64,000 bases of DNA from DGNJ01 sp002388905 (GCA_036843405.1 DAITSJ010000008.1:62001-126000), one strand, 5' to 3'; positions 8,831 to 18,292 are shown, counted from the stretch's first letter. The notes: generated by a model not told the origin, from the sequence alone. Numbers and translations are program-made.

Positions 8831-9703
8831 ATGCCCCGGACAGACCAGCTTCACCGCTTTGTATTCGACAACAGTGACGTGCGTGGCGAGATAATCTCCC
8901 TCTCGGAAAGCTATCTCGCCGTCCTGGAAAACGGCCGGTATCCCGCTCCCGTCGCCCTCCTGCTCGGCGAGATGCTGGCTGCCGTGGGCCTGTTGAGCGC
9001 AACCCTGAAATTCGACGGCACCATCAGTCTCCAGGCCCGCGGCGAGGGCGACCTTTCCCTGGCCATGGCGGACTGCACCCGCCATCGCCTGTTACGGGGT
9101 ATCGCCCGGTTGAAGGATGACGCCAACCCGGAAACAGGCAATATTCTCGAACTGCTGGGCAAGGGTCACCTTGCCATTACCATCGACCCGGCCCGCGGGG
9201 AGCGCTACCAGGGCATCGTCCCCCTGGAAGACAGCAGTCTGTCTGCTTGCCTGGAAAGCTATTTCCGGCTCTCCGAACAGATTCCCACCCGCCTGTGGCT
9301 GCACGCCGACGGCGAGAGAGCTGCCGGGCTGCTGCTCCAGGCCCTGCCCGCCAGGCACCAGACACCGGAGGAAAGGGACGATTACTGGCAGCATCTCGCC
9401 ACCCTTGCCGACACCCTGGGCGGCGAGGAGTTGCTGGCGGAAGACAACGAAACACTGCTGCGCAGACTGTTCCATGGCGAACGTACCCGTGTTTTCGAGC
9501 CCGAGACACCGCAGTTCGCCTGCAGCTGCTCCCGGGAACGCACCGCGCAAATGTTGCGCTCTCTGGGGGAGCGGGAGGTACGCTCCATTATTGAGGAGCG
9601 GGGGCTGGTGGAGGTTGACTGCCAATTCTGCCACCAGCAATACCGCTTTGACCGAACCGAGGTGGACAGGCTTTTCTCCCCATCGGGAAGCACCCTGCAT
9701 TGA
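8831..9703 (+). CDS. hslO: Hsp33, redox-regulated holdase chaperone
   Basis: 290 residues from ATG 8831 (MPRTDQLHRFVFDNSDVRG); the ATG ten codons upstream adds residues not seen in the family. The four C-terminal zinc cysteines are visible as CSC (Cys231, Cys233) and CQFC (Cys264, Cys267), nearly the E. coli positions. Oxidation releases zinc, unfolds the switch region and activates the cytoplasmic chaperone. It follows hslR and the DUF4124 gene in the same direction, giving an hslR/hslO heat and oxidative stress unit. Confidence 0.95.
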   Translation: MPRTDQLHRFVFDNSDVRGEIISLSESYLAVLENGRYPAPVALLLGEMLAAVGLLSATLKFDGTISLQARGEGDLSLAMADCTRHRLLRGIARLKDDANPETGNILELLGKGHLAITIDPARGERYQGIVPLEDSSLSACLESYFRLSEQIPTRLWLHADGERAAGLLLQALPARHQTPEERDDYWQHLATLADTLGGEELLAEDNETLLRRLFHGERTRVFEPETPQFACSCSRERTAQMLRSLGEREVRSIIEERGLVEVDCQFCHQQYRFDRTEVDRLFSPSGSTLH

Positions 9704-9741
9704 GGCCCCGACGCCTCCCTGCGGCCCCCGGTCGCCGCGGG

Positions 9742-9770
9742 TTCGCCAAGCGGGTATTTTCTGGCATAAT
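9742..9770 (+). promoter_or_regulatory. Possible sigma-70 promoter of pckA
   Basis: TTCGCC and CATAAT are separated by 17 bases in the 129-base gap between hslO and pckA, with the -10 about 63 bases before the pckA ATG. Both boxes deviate from consensus, so this is a suggestion only. Confidence 0.3.
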
Positions 9771-9832
9771 TGCGACCCTTTTTCCATACGCACGACCGCC
9801 TTTTATTTTGATGACGCACAGGACCTAAACCG

Positions 9833-11392
9833 ATGACGCAAATCGACGATTCTGCGGTGAACGTTTTCACCGATCTGGGTGCCGCCGAGCTGATTGAGCA
9901 CGCACTCATTCGCGGAGAAGGCAAACTGACAGACACCGGTGCCTTGCTGGCTACCACGGGCCATCGGACGGGCCGCTCACCCGCCGACCGGTTTATCGTC
10001 GATGAACCCAGCACCACCGATGCCATCGACTGGGGTCCGGTCAACCGCCCTTTCCCGCAGGACAAGTTCGACGCGCTCTGGGATCGGGTTCACGAGTACC
10101 TGGGCGGCCGCGATCGCTTTGTCTCGCATCTGCACGTGGGCCAGGACCCAGAGCACTATATTCCGGTCAAGGTCACCTCCGAGACCGCCTGGCACAATCT
10201 CTTCGGCCGCAACATGTTCATCCGGCCGGCCAAGTACAACGCCTCGGGCAAGGAACAGTGGAAGATCCTTCACGCCGCTGAGTTCACCTGCGACCCGGAG
10301 CGGGACGGTACCAACAGCGACGGTGCGGTGATCATCAACTTTGCCCAGCGCAAGGTCCTGCTCGCCGGTATGCGCTACGCCGGCGAAATGAAGAAGGCCA
10401 TGTTCTCGGTACAGAATTTCCTGCTCCCGGAAAAAGATGTCATGTCCATGCATTGCGCCGCCAATGTCGGCGAGGATGGCGATGTGGCACTGTTCTTCGG
10501 CCTCTCGGGCACCGGCAAGACGACCCTGTCCGCGGACCCCAACCGCTACCTGATCGGCGATGATGAGCACGGCTGGACCAAGGGCGCGGTGTTCAACCTG
10601 GAAGGTGGCTGTTACGCCAAGACCATCAACCTGAGCCGCAAGAACGAGCCCGTGATCTGGGATGCCATCCGTTTCGGCGCGATTGTCGAAAACGTGGTAA
10701 TGGACGACAACCGTGTTCCCGATTACGACGACACCAGTCTCACCGAGAACGGCCGCTGCAGCTATCCCCTGGAACATGTCGACGTTCGCTGCGAGGACAA
10801 CCGCGCCAACGAACCCCGGCACATCCTGTTCCTGACCTGCGACGTCACCGGCGTCCTGCCCCCGGTATCCATTCTCAGCAAGGAAGCGGCCGCCTACCAC
10901 TTCCTGAGCGGTTATACGGCCCGCGTGGGTTCCACGGAACTGGGCGGCGAGGCCGGCATCACGCCGACGTTCTCCACCTGCTTCGGCGCACCCTTCATGC
11001 CCCGGCCGGCCGGTGTCTACGCGGAACTACTGATGAAGCGCATCCAGGACTATGGCAGCCGTGTCTACCTGGTCAATACCGGCTGGACCGGTGGTTCCGG
11101 CGGCGCCGGCGGCGAGGGTTCCCGTTTCCCCATTCCCGTCACCCGCGCCATTGTCACCGCCATCACGTCCGGGGCGCTGGAAAACGCGGAAACCAGCAAG
11201 TTGCCGCTGCTCAACCTGGAAATACCCACCGCCGTACCCGGCGTGGAGGGCAAATACCTCAATCCCCGGGAGACCTGGAACGACGCCAGCGCCTACGACG
11301 AGCAGGCGCGCAAGCTCTCCCAGCTGTTCGTCGATAACTTCAGGAAGTTCGACGTGTCCAGCCAGATCGTCGAGGCGGGCCCCCAGCTTTAG
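9833..11392 (+). CDS. pckA: Phosphoenolpyruvate carboxykinase (ATP)
   Basis: 519 residues, the ATP-dependent type. The P-loop GLSGTGKT is at residues 223-230 and the metal/second kinase motif YLIGDDEHGW follows about 13 residues later, both diagnostic of ATP-PEPCK rather than the GTP form. It converts oxaloacetate plus ATP to phosphoenolpyruvate, the entry to gluconeogenesis from C4 acids. It is single-gene, with a strong intrinsic terminator 20 bases after the stop. Confidence 0.97.
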   Translation: MTQIDDSAVNVFTDLGAAELIEHALIRGEGKLTDTGALLATTGHRTGRSPADRFIVDEPSTTDAIDWGPVNRPFPQDKFDALWDRVHEYLGGRDRFVSHLHVGQDPEHYIPVKVTSETAWHNLFGRNMFIRPAKYNASGKEQWKILHAAEFTCDPERDGTNSDGAVIINFAQRKVLLAGMRYAGEMKKAMFSVQNFLLPEKDVMSMHCAANVGEDGDVALFFGLSGTGKTTLSADPNRYLIGDDEHGWTKGAVFNLEGGCYAKTINLSRKNEPVIWDAIRFGAIVENVVMDDNRVPDYDDTSLTENGRCSYPLEHVDVRCEDNRANEPRHILFLTCDVTGVLPPVSILSKEAAAYHFLSGYTARVGSTELGGEAGITPTFSTCFGAPFMPRPAGVYAELLMKRIQDYGSRVYLVNTGWTGGSGGAGGEGSRFPIPVTRAIVTAITSGALENAETSKLPLLNLEIPTAVPGVEGKYLNPRETWNDASAYDEQARKLSQLFVDNFRKFDVSSQIVEAGPQL

Positions 11393-11411
11393 GGCCAATT
11401 TTCTCCCGACC

Positions 11412-11438
11412 AAAGGGCATCCCGGGATGCCCTTTTTT
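11412..11438 (+). terminator. Intrinsic terminator of pckA
   Basis: A palindromic stem AAAGGGCATCCC/GGGATGCCCTTT (11412-11435) runs directly into a T-tract (six T in all, 11433-11438). It lies 20 bases past the pckA stop and isolates pckA from the next gene. Confidence 0.9.
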
Positions 11439-11507
11439 ATTGCGCAGCCGCCAGCCCTCTGTCACCCTTTGGGGTATGGAACGCTCATTCTGCTGGAGGG
11501 GAACGCC

Positions 11508-11975
11508 ATGAAAAAAGCGACCGTTGCGCTTGTCGGCCTTGTTGTTCTGTCGTGCTCCCTGTCGGGCCTGGCGGCCGGACGCAATCCCGATTCCGTGCCC
11601 GCCTACCGCGATACCGCCGAGAGTGTTCTTTTCAACGCTGTCGAGCGAGAGCGGTTGAAAGAGTACCTGCAAGGCGAGGGCAGTGAAGCCTACTGGTCGC
11701 GGCTCGGAGATAGCCGTAGTTTACCCCCGGGGCTGCAGAAAAAAGTCGCGCGAGGCGGTAGCCTGCCGCCCGGCTGGCGGAAGAAGGTGGCCCGGGGCGA
11801 GGTTCTGGACAGGGACCTGGCACCCTACGCGGTAACCCTGCCCGAAGACATTCTGAGCCGGCTGCCCCGCCACGTTCCGGGTACCTCCCTGCGCCAGATC
11901 GATGATCGCATCGTCCGGGTCGACGACACCACCCGCGCCATCCTGGATGTGCTCTACCTGACCGGGGCCCGCTGA
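11508..11975 (+). CDS. CigR/RcnB-like secreted protein with LPPG repeats
   Basis: 155 residues from ATG 11508, preceded by GGAGGGG. A Sec signal peptide (about residues 1-23, ending GLAAG) is followed by two tandem motifs, LPPGLQKKVARGGS and LPPGWRKKVARGEV, then a C-terminal part ending IVRVDDTTRAILDVLYL. This LPPG-x-K-x-ARG repeat plus a terminal beta/hydrophobic segment resembles the CigR-like/RcnB family of periplasmic proteins, known as an anti-virulence regulator in Salmonella and a metal-homeostasis protein in E. coli. No function can be assigned here. The last 22 bases overlap the convergent hemY gene. Confidence 0.65.
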   Translation: MKKATVALVGLVVLSCSLSGLAAGRNPDSVPAYRDTAESVLFNAVERERLKEYLQGEGSEAYWSRLGDSRSLPPGLQKKVARGGSLPPGWRKKVARGEVLDRDLAPYAVTLPEDILSRLPRHVPGTSLRQIDDRIVRVDDTTRAILDVLYLTGAR

Positions 11976-13213
11976 TCCGCCACAGGCGAGCCGGGCCCGT
12001 TGATGGATGACGCGGCGGTCTTCAGCGAGAGGCCGCGACGGAAACTCTCCAGGGCGGCGTCCCTGTCATCCCGGCGGGAGAGGAGCTGTCCATACTGAAG
12101 GTAGGTTTCCGGGTCCGGCAGCAGCCGCAGGGATCTTTCGTAGTAATCCCGGGCCTTGCCCCACAACTGGTTGCGGCAGGACAGATTACCCAGGATACGC
12201 ATCAGGCGGGGATTGTCCGGTTGCCGGGCTACCCAGCCCTCGGCCACCTCGAGCTGCTTGACGGGATCGGCGTGAAGACCCCCGTAGAGCTCCGCGAGGT
12301 CGTCGTCCCAGTGCTTGCCCAGGTGGCGGCGCAACCTTGCCTCGGCCTTGTCGTTGCGACCCAACCGCGCCAGCTGGCGCACGTAACAGGCCACCAGGTC
12401 ATTGTCCTTCTGCAGGCGGCGAGGGACATCGTCCCACAGTTGGTCGAGATCCTGTTGCCGGTCGCTGGCGGAGGCATTGCCGGCACCGGTACCGGGGAAG
12501 GCAAGGATCAGTTCCTCGTACACTTCCTTTTGCAGCTCCTCGAATTCCCGCTCGGACAGGGCCCCCGCCTTGCGGATATCGGGTAGCAGGGCTTCAAGGG
12601 CCGGCCAGTCCCTCACACCCTTGTAAGCGCTGGCCAGTAGCCTGAGGACGGTGGGGTGATCAGGCTCGCGGCTGTGCAAGTGACGGACCAGCCCCAGGGC
12701 CCGATCAAAGTCGCCCTGAAGCAGATAGAGCCGGGTCTTGAGCAAGCCCGCCGCCAGTTGATCCGCGGCCCCGGATTCCTCGGCCCGGTGAAGCCACTCC
12801 CGGGCGCCGGCCCAGTCGCCGGCATTGAAGGTGGCTGAGGCGGCACCCAGGATATTGACCTCCGCCATATCACCCCGGCCCGCGGCACTGCCGAAACTTC
12901 TGGCCGCCGCCGGCCAGTTTCCCTCCAGATAGTGAAGCAGCCCCCGGACGCTCCTGTCCCGGTACTTGCGCTGGCGGCGCCGGGAACGATCGGCCAGCCA
13001 GGCTTTGGGCAAGAAAATCAGTCGCCGGGCCTTGAGCAGGGTAACGACCAGGACGACGACCGCCACTACCATCAGTGCCGCCATCCACAGACTGGTTTCC
13101 ACCACGTAGTTGCCCGCCGACACCAGCACAAAACCCCCGGTTCCCGCGAGAACCTGGTACAGCGCGCCACCCGCCAGGGCGGCGAAACCCAGCGCGATCA
13201 GCCAGCGTCTCAT
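11954..13213 (-). CDS. hemY: HemY, TPR membrane protein of heme biosynthesis
   Basis: 419 residues. Two N-terminal membrane helices (about 5-23 and 42-62) are followed by a long helical region with tetratricopeptide repeats (for example near NPRLMRILGNLSCRNQLWG and DYYERSLRLLP). It is the gammaproteobacterial HemY_N/TPR protein, not the Bacillus protoporphyrinogen oxidase of the same name; its role in late heme synthesis or complex assembly is inferred from linkage. The start overlaps hemX by four bases (ATGA). The 3' end overlaps the convergent 11508-11975 gene. Confidence 0.92.
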   Translation of the reverse strand: MRRWLIALGFAALAGGALYQVLAGTGGFVLVSAGNYVVETSLWMAALMVVAVVVLVVTLLKARRLIFLPKAWLADRSRRRQRKYRDRSVRGLLHYLEGNWPAAARSFGSAAGRGDMAEVNILGAASATFNAGDWAGAREWLHRAEESGAADQLAAGLLKTRLYLLQGDFDRALGLVRHLHSREPDHPTVLRLLASAYKGVRDWPALEALLPDIRKAGALSEREFEELQKEVYEELILAFPGTGAGNASASDRQQDLDQLWDDVPRRLQKDNDLVACYVRQLARLGRNDKAEARLRRHLGKHWDDDLAELYGGLHADPVKQLEVAEGWVARQPDNPRLMRILGNLSCRNQLWGKARDYYERSLRLLPDPETYLQYGQLLSRRDDRDAALESFRRGLSLKTAASSINGPGSPVADQRAPVR

Positions 13214-14418
13214 GTGGATGGCTCCCCGTCAGCGGACGACCGGTGGCGGTTGTGCCTCAGCTCGATATAGTCCTGTAGCGCGTGCAGGGAACCGGACACG
13301 GCGGGCAGCGGGGGGGCGATATTCTGGGCCCGGAGTTTGGACAACTCATCAAGGACCGTATCGGTGGCGGCGCTGGCGGCGAAATGCTCTTCCAGCCATT
13401 GCCGGGCCCGGGCCAGGCTCCGAGCGTATATCTGCTGCTCGCCCCGCAGCAGGGCAAGCTGGGCCTGCTCCAGAAGGATGCGCAGGTTATAACGCAGGTT
13501 CATGGCCTGTTCGAAAGTGGGCAGGGGTTCCAGGGGCTCGTCGCGGCGGCGGATGCGCACCAGGGCGCCCATATCCGCCAGCGCCTCCCCGGCATTGGCC
13601 CAGAGCCGCCGGTACCAGGGGCCTTCCGGGGGTGTTGGTTCCGCCGCTGCCGGCTCCGGCTCCGCCGGCTCGCGAAACAGCAGGGTCAGGTCCGCGACCG
13701 CCGCCTGCAGGGCCTCGATGCGCAGATACAGGCCCTCCCGATCCACGGTGCCGGCCATTTTCAATGCCGTGATGTCCTCGGCCAGCGCCTTGCGTACCGG
13801 GAAGAGATCGACATCGTCAATATCCCGGAGAATACGGTCCGCACGTTCCATCAACGCCAGGGCATTGGCGGCCTGACGCTCGGTAAGCAGGCGCTGGTTG
13901 GCCAGGCGTAACAGGTATTCCGCCTCGGCCAGCAACCAGTCGTCGCGGGATGTGGCCGCCAGGTCCTCGAGGCGCACCGCCTGGCTGTCGAGCCGGCTCT
14001 GGAGGTCGGCAACGCGGCCTTCCAGAGACTCGCGGGCGGCCCTGTCCCCCTCTATTGTCCGCCGCAATGCCGACAATTCCTCGCTGACTTTGTCGAGCCG
14101 TGCCGAGGGGATGGTTCCGGCGGGCTGCGAATCGCCACCACCATTGGTGACCAGGACGGACAGCCGCTCGCCGTAATGCTGCCAGCCGAGATAACCGGCG
14201 CCTGCCAGGACAGCCAGTACGATCAACAGCAGGAGGCGCCGGGGCCAGCGACGGGGTGCCGCCGACGGCTTGCCGGTTTTGTCACCGGCGGTTTCCTTCG
14301 CTTTACCGGACGATTTCGCTTTAACGGAATGTTCCGCTTTAACAGAGTGTTTCGCTTTTTCGGCCGGCCCGCCGGATTGACCGGTATCCCTGTTTTTTTG
14401 ATTCTGCTCGTTATCCAC
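13210..14418 (-). CDS. hemX: HemX, membrane protein of the hem operon (putative uroporphyrinogen methylase-like)
   Basis: 402 residues. A Lys-rich N-terminal tail contains degenerate repeats (KAKHSVKAEHSVKAKSSGKA), followed by one membrane helix (about 62-82) and a long periplasmic coiled coil (SEELSALRRTIEGDRAA...). This is the usual HemX topology; the old methyltransferase label is not supported by visible motifs. A Pro/Ala/Glu-rich linker (AEPEPAAAEPTPPEGP) lies near the middle. It is between hemD (49 bases upstream) and hemY (overlap). Confidence 0.88.
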   Translation of the reverse strand: MDNEQNQKNRDTGQSGGPAEKAKHSVKAEHSVKAKSSGKAKETAGDKTGKPSAAPRRWPRRLLLLIVLAVLAGAGYLGWQHYGERLSVLVTNGGGDSQPAGTIPSARLDKVSEELSALRRTIEGDRAARESLEGRVADLQSRLDSQAVRLEDLAATSRDDWLLAEAEYLLRLANQRLLTERQAANALALMERADRILRDIDDVDLFPVRKALAEDITALKMAGTVDREGLYLRIEALQAAVADLTLLFREPAEPEPAAAEPTPPEGPWYRRLWANAGEALADMGALVRIRRRDEPLEPLPTFEQAMNLRYNLRILLEQAQLALLRGEQQIYARSLARARQWLEEHFAASAATDTVLDELSKLRAQNIAPPLPAVSGSLHALQDYIELRHNRHRSSADGEPST

Positions 14419-14467
14419 GCAAGTGTCCCATCGGTTATAAGCTGTCTTCCGACATTGAGGGGCAACG

Positions 14468-15235
14468 CTAATCGCTGCCAGTGTAACAGCGCCACAATGC
14501 GTCGGCCATGTCCTCGGGCAGGGCCCCGCCGGCGGTGATGACCCGGGTGAAGCCGAGTTCCCTGGCCAACTCAGCCACCCTCTCGCCGGGCACCAACAAC
14601 GTCAACCTGCCTTGCCAGGGCCCTGTCGGCACCAGTGCCAGGAAGGCCCGGAGCACTTCACCGCTGTGCACGGCGAGGACATCGATAGCCCCGTCGGCAA
14701 TCAGGCCCCGTATCCGGGTGCCGTGCTCATCCAGAGGCCGGCGTCGGTAAAGTTCGCAGTAATCGACCCGGGCCCCGCGATGGCGCAGCTCCCGGGCCAG
14801 TTTATCGCGCCCTCCCTGACCACGGAAAATCAGCACCCGCTCGCCGGTGAGGTCGTCCAGCTCGCGCAAGCCGAGCAAACCCTCGGAGGTGGGATCGTGG
14901 GCGGGAAATCGTGACTCGATGCCCGCGTTCTCCAGAACACCGGCGGTGCTGCGCCCCACCGCAAAGAATTCCACCCCCAGGGGCAACTGGGGCCAGTACT
15001 GGTCCAGCCAGTCCAGTGCCAGGCGGGCGGCGTTGGCGCTGATCACCACGGCCTTGTTGTAGTGATCGAAGTCGAGGATCCTGCCCTTGATGGCGGGCGA
15101 CGCCGGCAATGGCTCAATGGCCATCACCGGCAGACTGTAGACGCGACACCCCCGGGCTTGCAGCGCCTCGACAAACGAATCCGGGTTCCGCCGCGGACGA
15201 ACCACCAGCACGCTGGGAACAGGCGAGCGCGCCAT
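14468..15235 (-). CDS. hemD: Uroporphyrinogen-III synthase
   Basis: 255 residues, normal HemD size, with the weakly conserved two-lobed fold. Recognisable spots are VVRPRRNPDSF at the start, a central AVGRSTAGVLENAGI and the C-terminal TRVITAGGALPEDMADAL. HemD closes and inverts ring D of hydroxymethylbilane to give uroporphyrinogen III for heme, siroheme and cobalamin. The start is three bases after the hemC stop. Assignment depends on position as much as on sequence, since HemD is poorly conserved. Confidence 0.92.
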   Translation of the reverse strand: MARSPVPSVLVVRPRRNPDSFVEALQARGCRVYSLPVMAIEPLPASPAIKGRILDFDHYNKAVVISANAARLALDWLDQYWPQLPLGVEFFAVGRSTAGVLENAGIESRFPAHDPTSEGLLGLRELDDLTGERVLIFRGQGGRDKLARELRHRGARVDYCELYRRRPLDEHGTRIRGLIADGAIDVLAVHSGEVLRAFLALVPTGPWQGRLTLLVPGERVAELARELGFTRVITAGGALPEDMADALWRCYTGSD

Positions 15236-15238
15236 AAC

Positions 15239-16174
15239 TCAGGTGTCGTAAAGCTCGGCGAGAATCCTGTCGGCCCCCCGCGCCAGCAGTTCTTCGGCGA
15301 GATCGATGCCCATGGCCTCGGCGCTGTCCCGGCGGCCGCGTCTTTCACCGCGCAGCACCTGCTTGCCGTCCGGGGTTCCCACCAGGCCCCGCAGGTGGAG
15401 TTCGTCTTCGCCGGTGAGCTCTGCATAACAGGCGATGGGGACCTGGCAGCCCCCCTCCAGGCGACGGTTCATGGCCCGCTCGGCGCGGACGCGAACGGCG
15501 GTGTCCTCGTGGTGCAGGGGGGCCAGCAGTCGATGCAGCTCATGGTCGTCATTACGGCATTCAATGCCAACGGCTCCCTGGCCGCCGGCCGGCAGGGACA
15601 GGGTATCCGGGATGCGCAGGCGGATCCGCTCCTCCATATCCAGACGCACCAGACCCGCAGTGGCCAGGATTATGGCGTCGTAATCACCGGCGTCCAGCTT
15701 GCCCAGCCGGGTCTGGACGTTGCCCCGCAACCAGCGCACCTCCAGATGGGGGTAGCGCTCGCTCATCTGGCACTGGCGGCGCAGGCTGGATGTGCCCAGC
15801 ACGGCTCCCGCCGGCAACTCATCCGGATGATTGTAGCGGTTGGAGATAAAAGCGTCGGAAGGATCCTCCCGCTCGCAGATCACCGGCAGGCCCAGGCCCT
15901 CGGGAAATTCCATGGGCACATCCTTCATGGAGTGCACGGCGATATCGGCACGGCCTTCCAGCATGGCCACCTCCAGCTCTTTGACGAACAGGGCCTTGCC
16001 GCCAATCTTCGCCAGAGGCGCATCGAGAAATTTGTCGCCGCGTGTGGAAATACCCACTATTTCCACCGACACGCCATCGTGCAGTTGTTCCAGGCGGGAC
16101 TTGACGTATTCCGCCTGCCATAGCGCCAGGGGACTTTTGCGGGAGGCGATTCGGAGCGGTCTATCGTGCAGCAT
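15239..16174 (-). CDS. hemC: Porphobilinogen deaminase (hydroxymethylbilane synthase)
   Basis: 311 residues. Substrate and catalytic motifs are RKSPLALWQAEYV, AVHSMKDVP, GTSSLRRQCQ and LEGGCQVPIACYA, the last holding the cysteine that carries the dipyrromethane cofactor. The enzyme links four porphobilinogens into hydroxymethylbilane in the cytoplasm. It is the first gene of the hemC-hemD-hemX-hemY operon. The 137-base gap upstream, toward algR, shows only GC-rich short inverted repeats and no clear promoter. Confidence 0.96.
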   Translation of the reverse strand: MLHDRPLRIASRKSPLALWQAEYVKSRLEQLHDGVSVEIVGISTRGDKFLDAPLAKIGGKALFVKELEVAMLEGRADIAVHSMKDVPMEFPEGLGLPVICEREDPSDAFISNRYNHPDELPAGAVLGTSSLRRQCQMSERYPHLEVRWLRGNVQTRLGKLDAGDYDAIILATAGLVRLDMEERIRLRIPDTLSLPAGGQGAVGIECRNDDHELHRLLAPLHHEDTAVRVRAERAMNRRLEGGCQVPIACYAELTGEDELHLRGLVGTPDGKQVLRGERRGRRDSAEAMGIDLAEELLARGADRILAELYDT

Positions 16175-16311
16175 GCCGTCTTTCCTTTACCACGAGGCCG
16201 CCCATCTTAACAGAAAGGCCGGCCAGCAGAGGTCGGCAAATCACGGCGACCCCGCTCGGCGCCCCAGGGACGCGAACCCTCGCGGGTATCGCGACGGGTG
16301 CTGAAACCGGG

Positions 16312-17052
16312 TCAGATCTGTTCCAGAAGTTTCCTCAGGGGCGACACGTGGCGACGGCTGACCTGAGGACGGATGTCGAGACCCTCCAGGCGTACGTAGT
16401 ACTGACCGTCCGTGCTCCGCTCGAGGCCGTCGATATGGGGAATGGACACCAGGGCATTGCGGTGAATGCGCACGAAGCGGCCCTCGAATTCGTCTTCCAG
16501 CTCTTTCAAAGTCTCGTCAAGCAGTGCCTCGCCGTCGCCGTGATAGGCGGTGACGTACTTGTGGTCGGCCTGGAAAAGCCGGATCTCGGACACCGGCACA
16601 AGGTCGATGCCACGCCGGTTTTTGGATGTGATATGCGTACGACCGCCGCTCTGGAAAAAGGAAGACTGCTGCAACTCGGTAAGCTGAGCCTTGTTGACCC
16701 GGCGGATCCGGTTCAGGGCCTGGACCAGGTCTTCCTGCTTGATGGGCTTGAGCAGATAGCCAATGGCCTCCGAAGAAAAAGCCTCAACGGCATAGTCGTC
16801 GTAGGCGGTGCAAAATATAACGGCCGGCGGCACATCCAGCTCAGCCAGGTGCTGGGCAGCGGCCAGGCCGTCCATGCCGGGCATGCGCACGTCCATAAAA
16901 ACCACATCCGGGCCGGTTTCCTCGGCCTGGGCAATGGCCTCCTGGCCGCTACCCGCCTGACCGACGATGCGGTAACCACCGATGGACGTGAGCATCCTGA
17001 CGAGACGATCTCTCGCCAGGGGTTCGTCGTCCACTACAAGCGCATTCAACAT
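16312..17052 (-). CDS. algR: AlgR-type LytTR response regulator
   Basis: 246 residues. The receiver domain has the acidic pocket DDE (8-10) and the phospho-acceptor Asp54 in VVFMDVRMPG; the LytTR DNA-binding domain covers about residues 140-243 (FVRIHRNALVSI is diagnostic). In Pseudomonas AlgR controls alginate, type IV pilus and cyclic-di-GMP functions. It is ten bases downstream of the kinase gene algZ and next to hemC, the same order as in Pseudomonas; the downstream target set cannot be read from this window. Confidence 0.92.
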   Translation of the reverse strand: MLNALVVDDEPLARDRLVRMLTSIGGYRIVGQAGSGQEAIAQAEETGPDVVFMDVRMPGMDGLAAAQHLAELDVPPAVIFCTAYDDYAVEAFSSEAIGYLLKPIKQEDLVQALNRIRRVNKAQLTELQQSSFFQSGGRTHITSKNRRGIDLVPVSEIRLFQADHKYVTAYHGDGEALLDETLKELEDEFEGRFVRIHRNALVSIPHIDGLERSTDGQYYVRLEGLDIRPQVSRRHVSPLRKLLEQI

Positions 17053-17061
17053 GCCCCGCCC

Positions 17062-18135
17062 CTAAACGGCCACCGGATAGCTGATGTGGGTAATATAACA
17101 ATTTTCCCGCACCTCCGTGTGCACGGAAGCGCTGGGACCGAAATGAGCCTCCAGCCGGCTCTGGATGTTCTGCATTGCCATCTTGTTGCCCCTGTTGTGC
17201 TGCATACGCGGATTGCGCGGGTTGGTGACACTGATCTCAATGCGATTTTTCTGGCGACGAACCTTGACCACGATCTCGCCACCTTCCGGCAGCAACTGGA
17301 TACCATGATAGACAGCGTTTTCCAGCACCGGCTGCAAGGACAGGCAAGGAATCTGGGCACCGGCGCCATAATCACCCACTTCCCATACGGTTTTCAAGCG
17401 GTCGCCCAGGCGCATCTTCTCAAGAGCCAGGTAACGGCGACAAAGGTTCAACTCGTCGCGCAGGGGTACCAGCGTGTGGTTACCCGTGAGGGCGTGACGA
17501 AAAAGGTCCGACAAGTCCTCCACCACCCGTTCCGCCTTGACCGGATCGGAACCAATTAGACTGGCGATCATGTTCATGCTGTTAAACAGGAAGTGCGGTC
17601 GTATGCGTGATTGCAGCGCCTGTATTCGCGATTCCAGCTCCGCTCGCTGCTGTACCCGCAACTGCTGCTGCAAGAACAGGTAGCGCAGCAGAATACCCGC
17701 CGGTATGGCGGCAATCAAGATCACCTCGAAAAGCTTCGAGACGCTGAATGAGACGCCGGGCACCGGGCTCATCATCAGCATCACGCCCTGCGCAGCCGCG
17801 CCGCAGGTCGCCGTCACCGCCAGGATAACGGCATAGCTGAGCGCAGCCGCCTGGACACGCCCCAGTTCCGCCAGCCAGGACCGGCACAGGCACAGCAGCA
17901 GGGCACTGAGCAGGGTGATCCACAACGCCATCATGGAGACCCTGCCCAGGGCCACCCAGTCAAATGGTGTCAGTCCGCCAGCCGCGATGACGATCACCAC
18001 CGCCAGCAACTCGGCGATAACCACCACGCCCAGCAGCCCCTCGCCGCGGCAGAGGTTGGGCAGGATGCTGTCCAGTTCGCGGGGATGGGGAGGCAGGGGG
18101 TGCGGTGGGGTCAGAAATCGTCGCTTCCAGTCCAT
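17062..18135 (-). CDS. algZ: AlgZ-type sensor histidine kinase (LytS/YehU-like)
   Basis: 357 residues from ATG 18135 (a longer frame to 18210 runs far into the argH leader). There are several membrane helices (about 40-170), then the His_kinase domain with the phospho-acceptor in RIRPHFLFNSMNMIASLI and an HATPase-like region (SLQPVLENAVYHGIQLLPEG). This is the short LytS-type kinase that partners with LytTR regulators. It is divergent from argH, 157 bases apart, the conserved algZ/argH arrangement. Confidence 0.9.
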   Translation of the reverse strand: MDWKRRFLTPPHPLPPHPRELDSILPNLCRGEGLLGVVVIAELLAVVIVIAAGGLTPFDWVALGRVSMMALWITLLSALLLCLCRSWLAELGRVQAAALSYAVILAVTATCGAAAQGVMLMMSPVPGVSFSVSKLFEVILIAAIPAGILLRYLFLQQQLRVQQRAELESRIQALQSRIRPHFLFNSMNMIASLIGSDPVKAERVVEDLSDLFRHALTGNHTLVPLRDELNLCRRYLALEKMRLGDRLKTVWEVGDYGAGAQIPCLSLQPVLENAVYHGIQLLPEGGEIVVKVRRQKNRIEISVTNPRNPRMQHNRGNKMAMQNIQSRLEAHFGPSASVHTEVRENCYITHISYPVAV

Positions 18136-18159
18136 TCGCGTTGTGAGCCCGGCAATCGT

Positions 18160-18165
18160 TATAAT
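18160..18165 (+). promoter_or_regulatory. Possible -10 box for argH
   Basis: TATAAT in the algZ/argH divergent region, about 128 bases before the argH ATG. No good -35 is found at 16-18 bases upstream, so it may need an activator or may be coincidental. Confidence 0.3.
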
Positions 18166-18292
18166 AAGTTCCCTGGGGAGCGCGGGTGACCCCGGCGCAC
18201 CGCGAGACATGAAATTCCGGCGACAGCACCACCGTCGCCGGTCGTCAGTGAACCACGAACCACTTATTCAAGACAAGTTTCGAGAGACAAGC

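Noticed and set aside
14270..14370. Repeated tracts (CGCTTTAACGG-like) as a DNA repeat element
   Set aside because: They encode the Lys-rich degenerate tail of HemX and do not occur elsewhere in the window.
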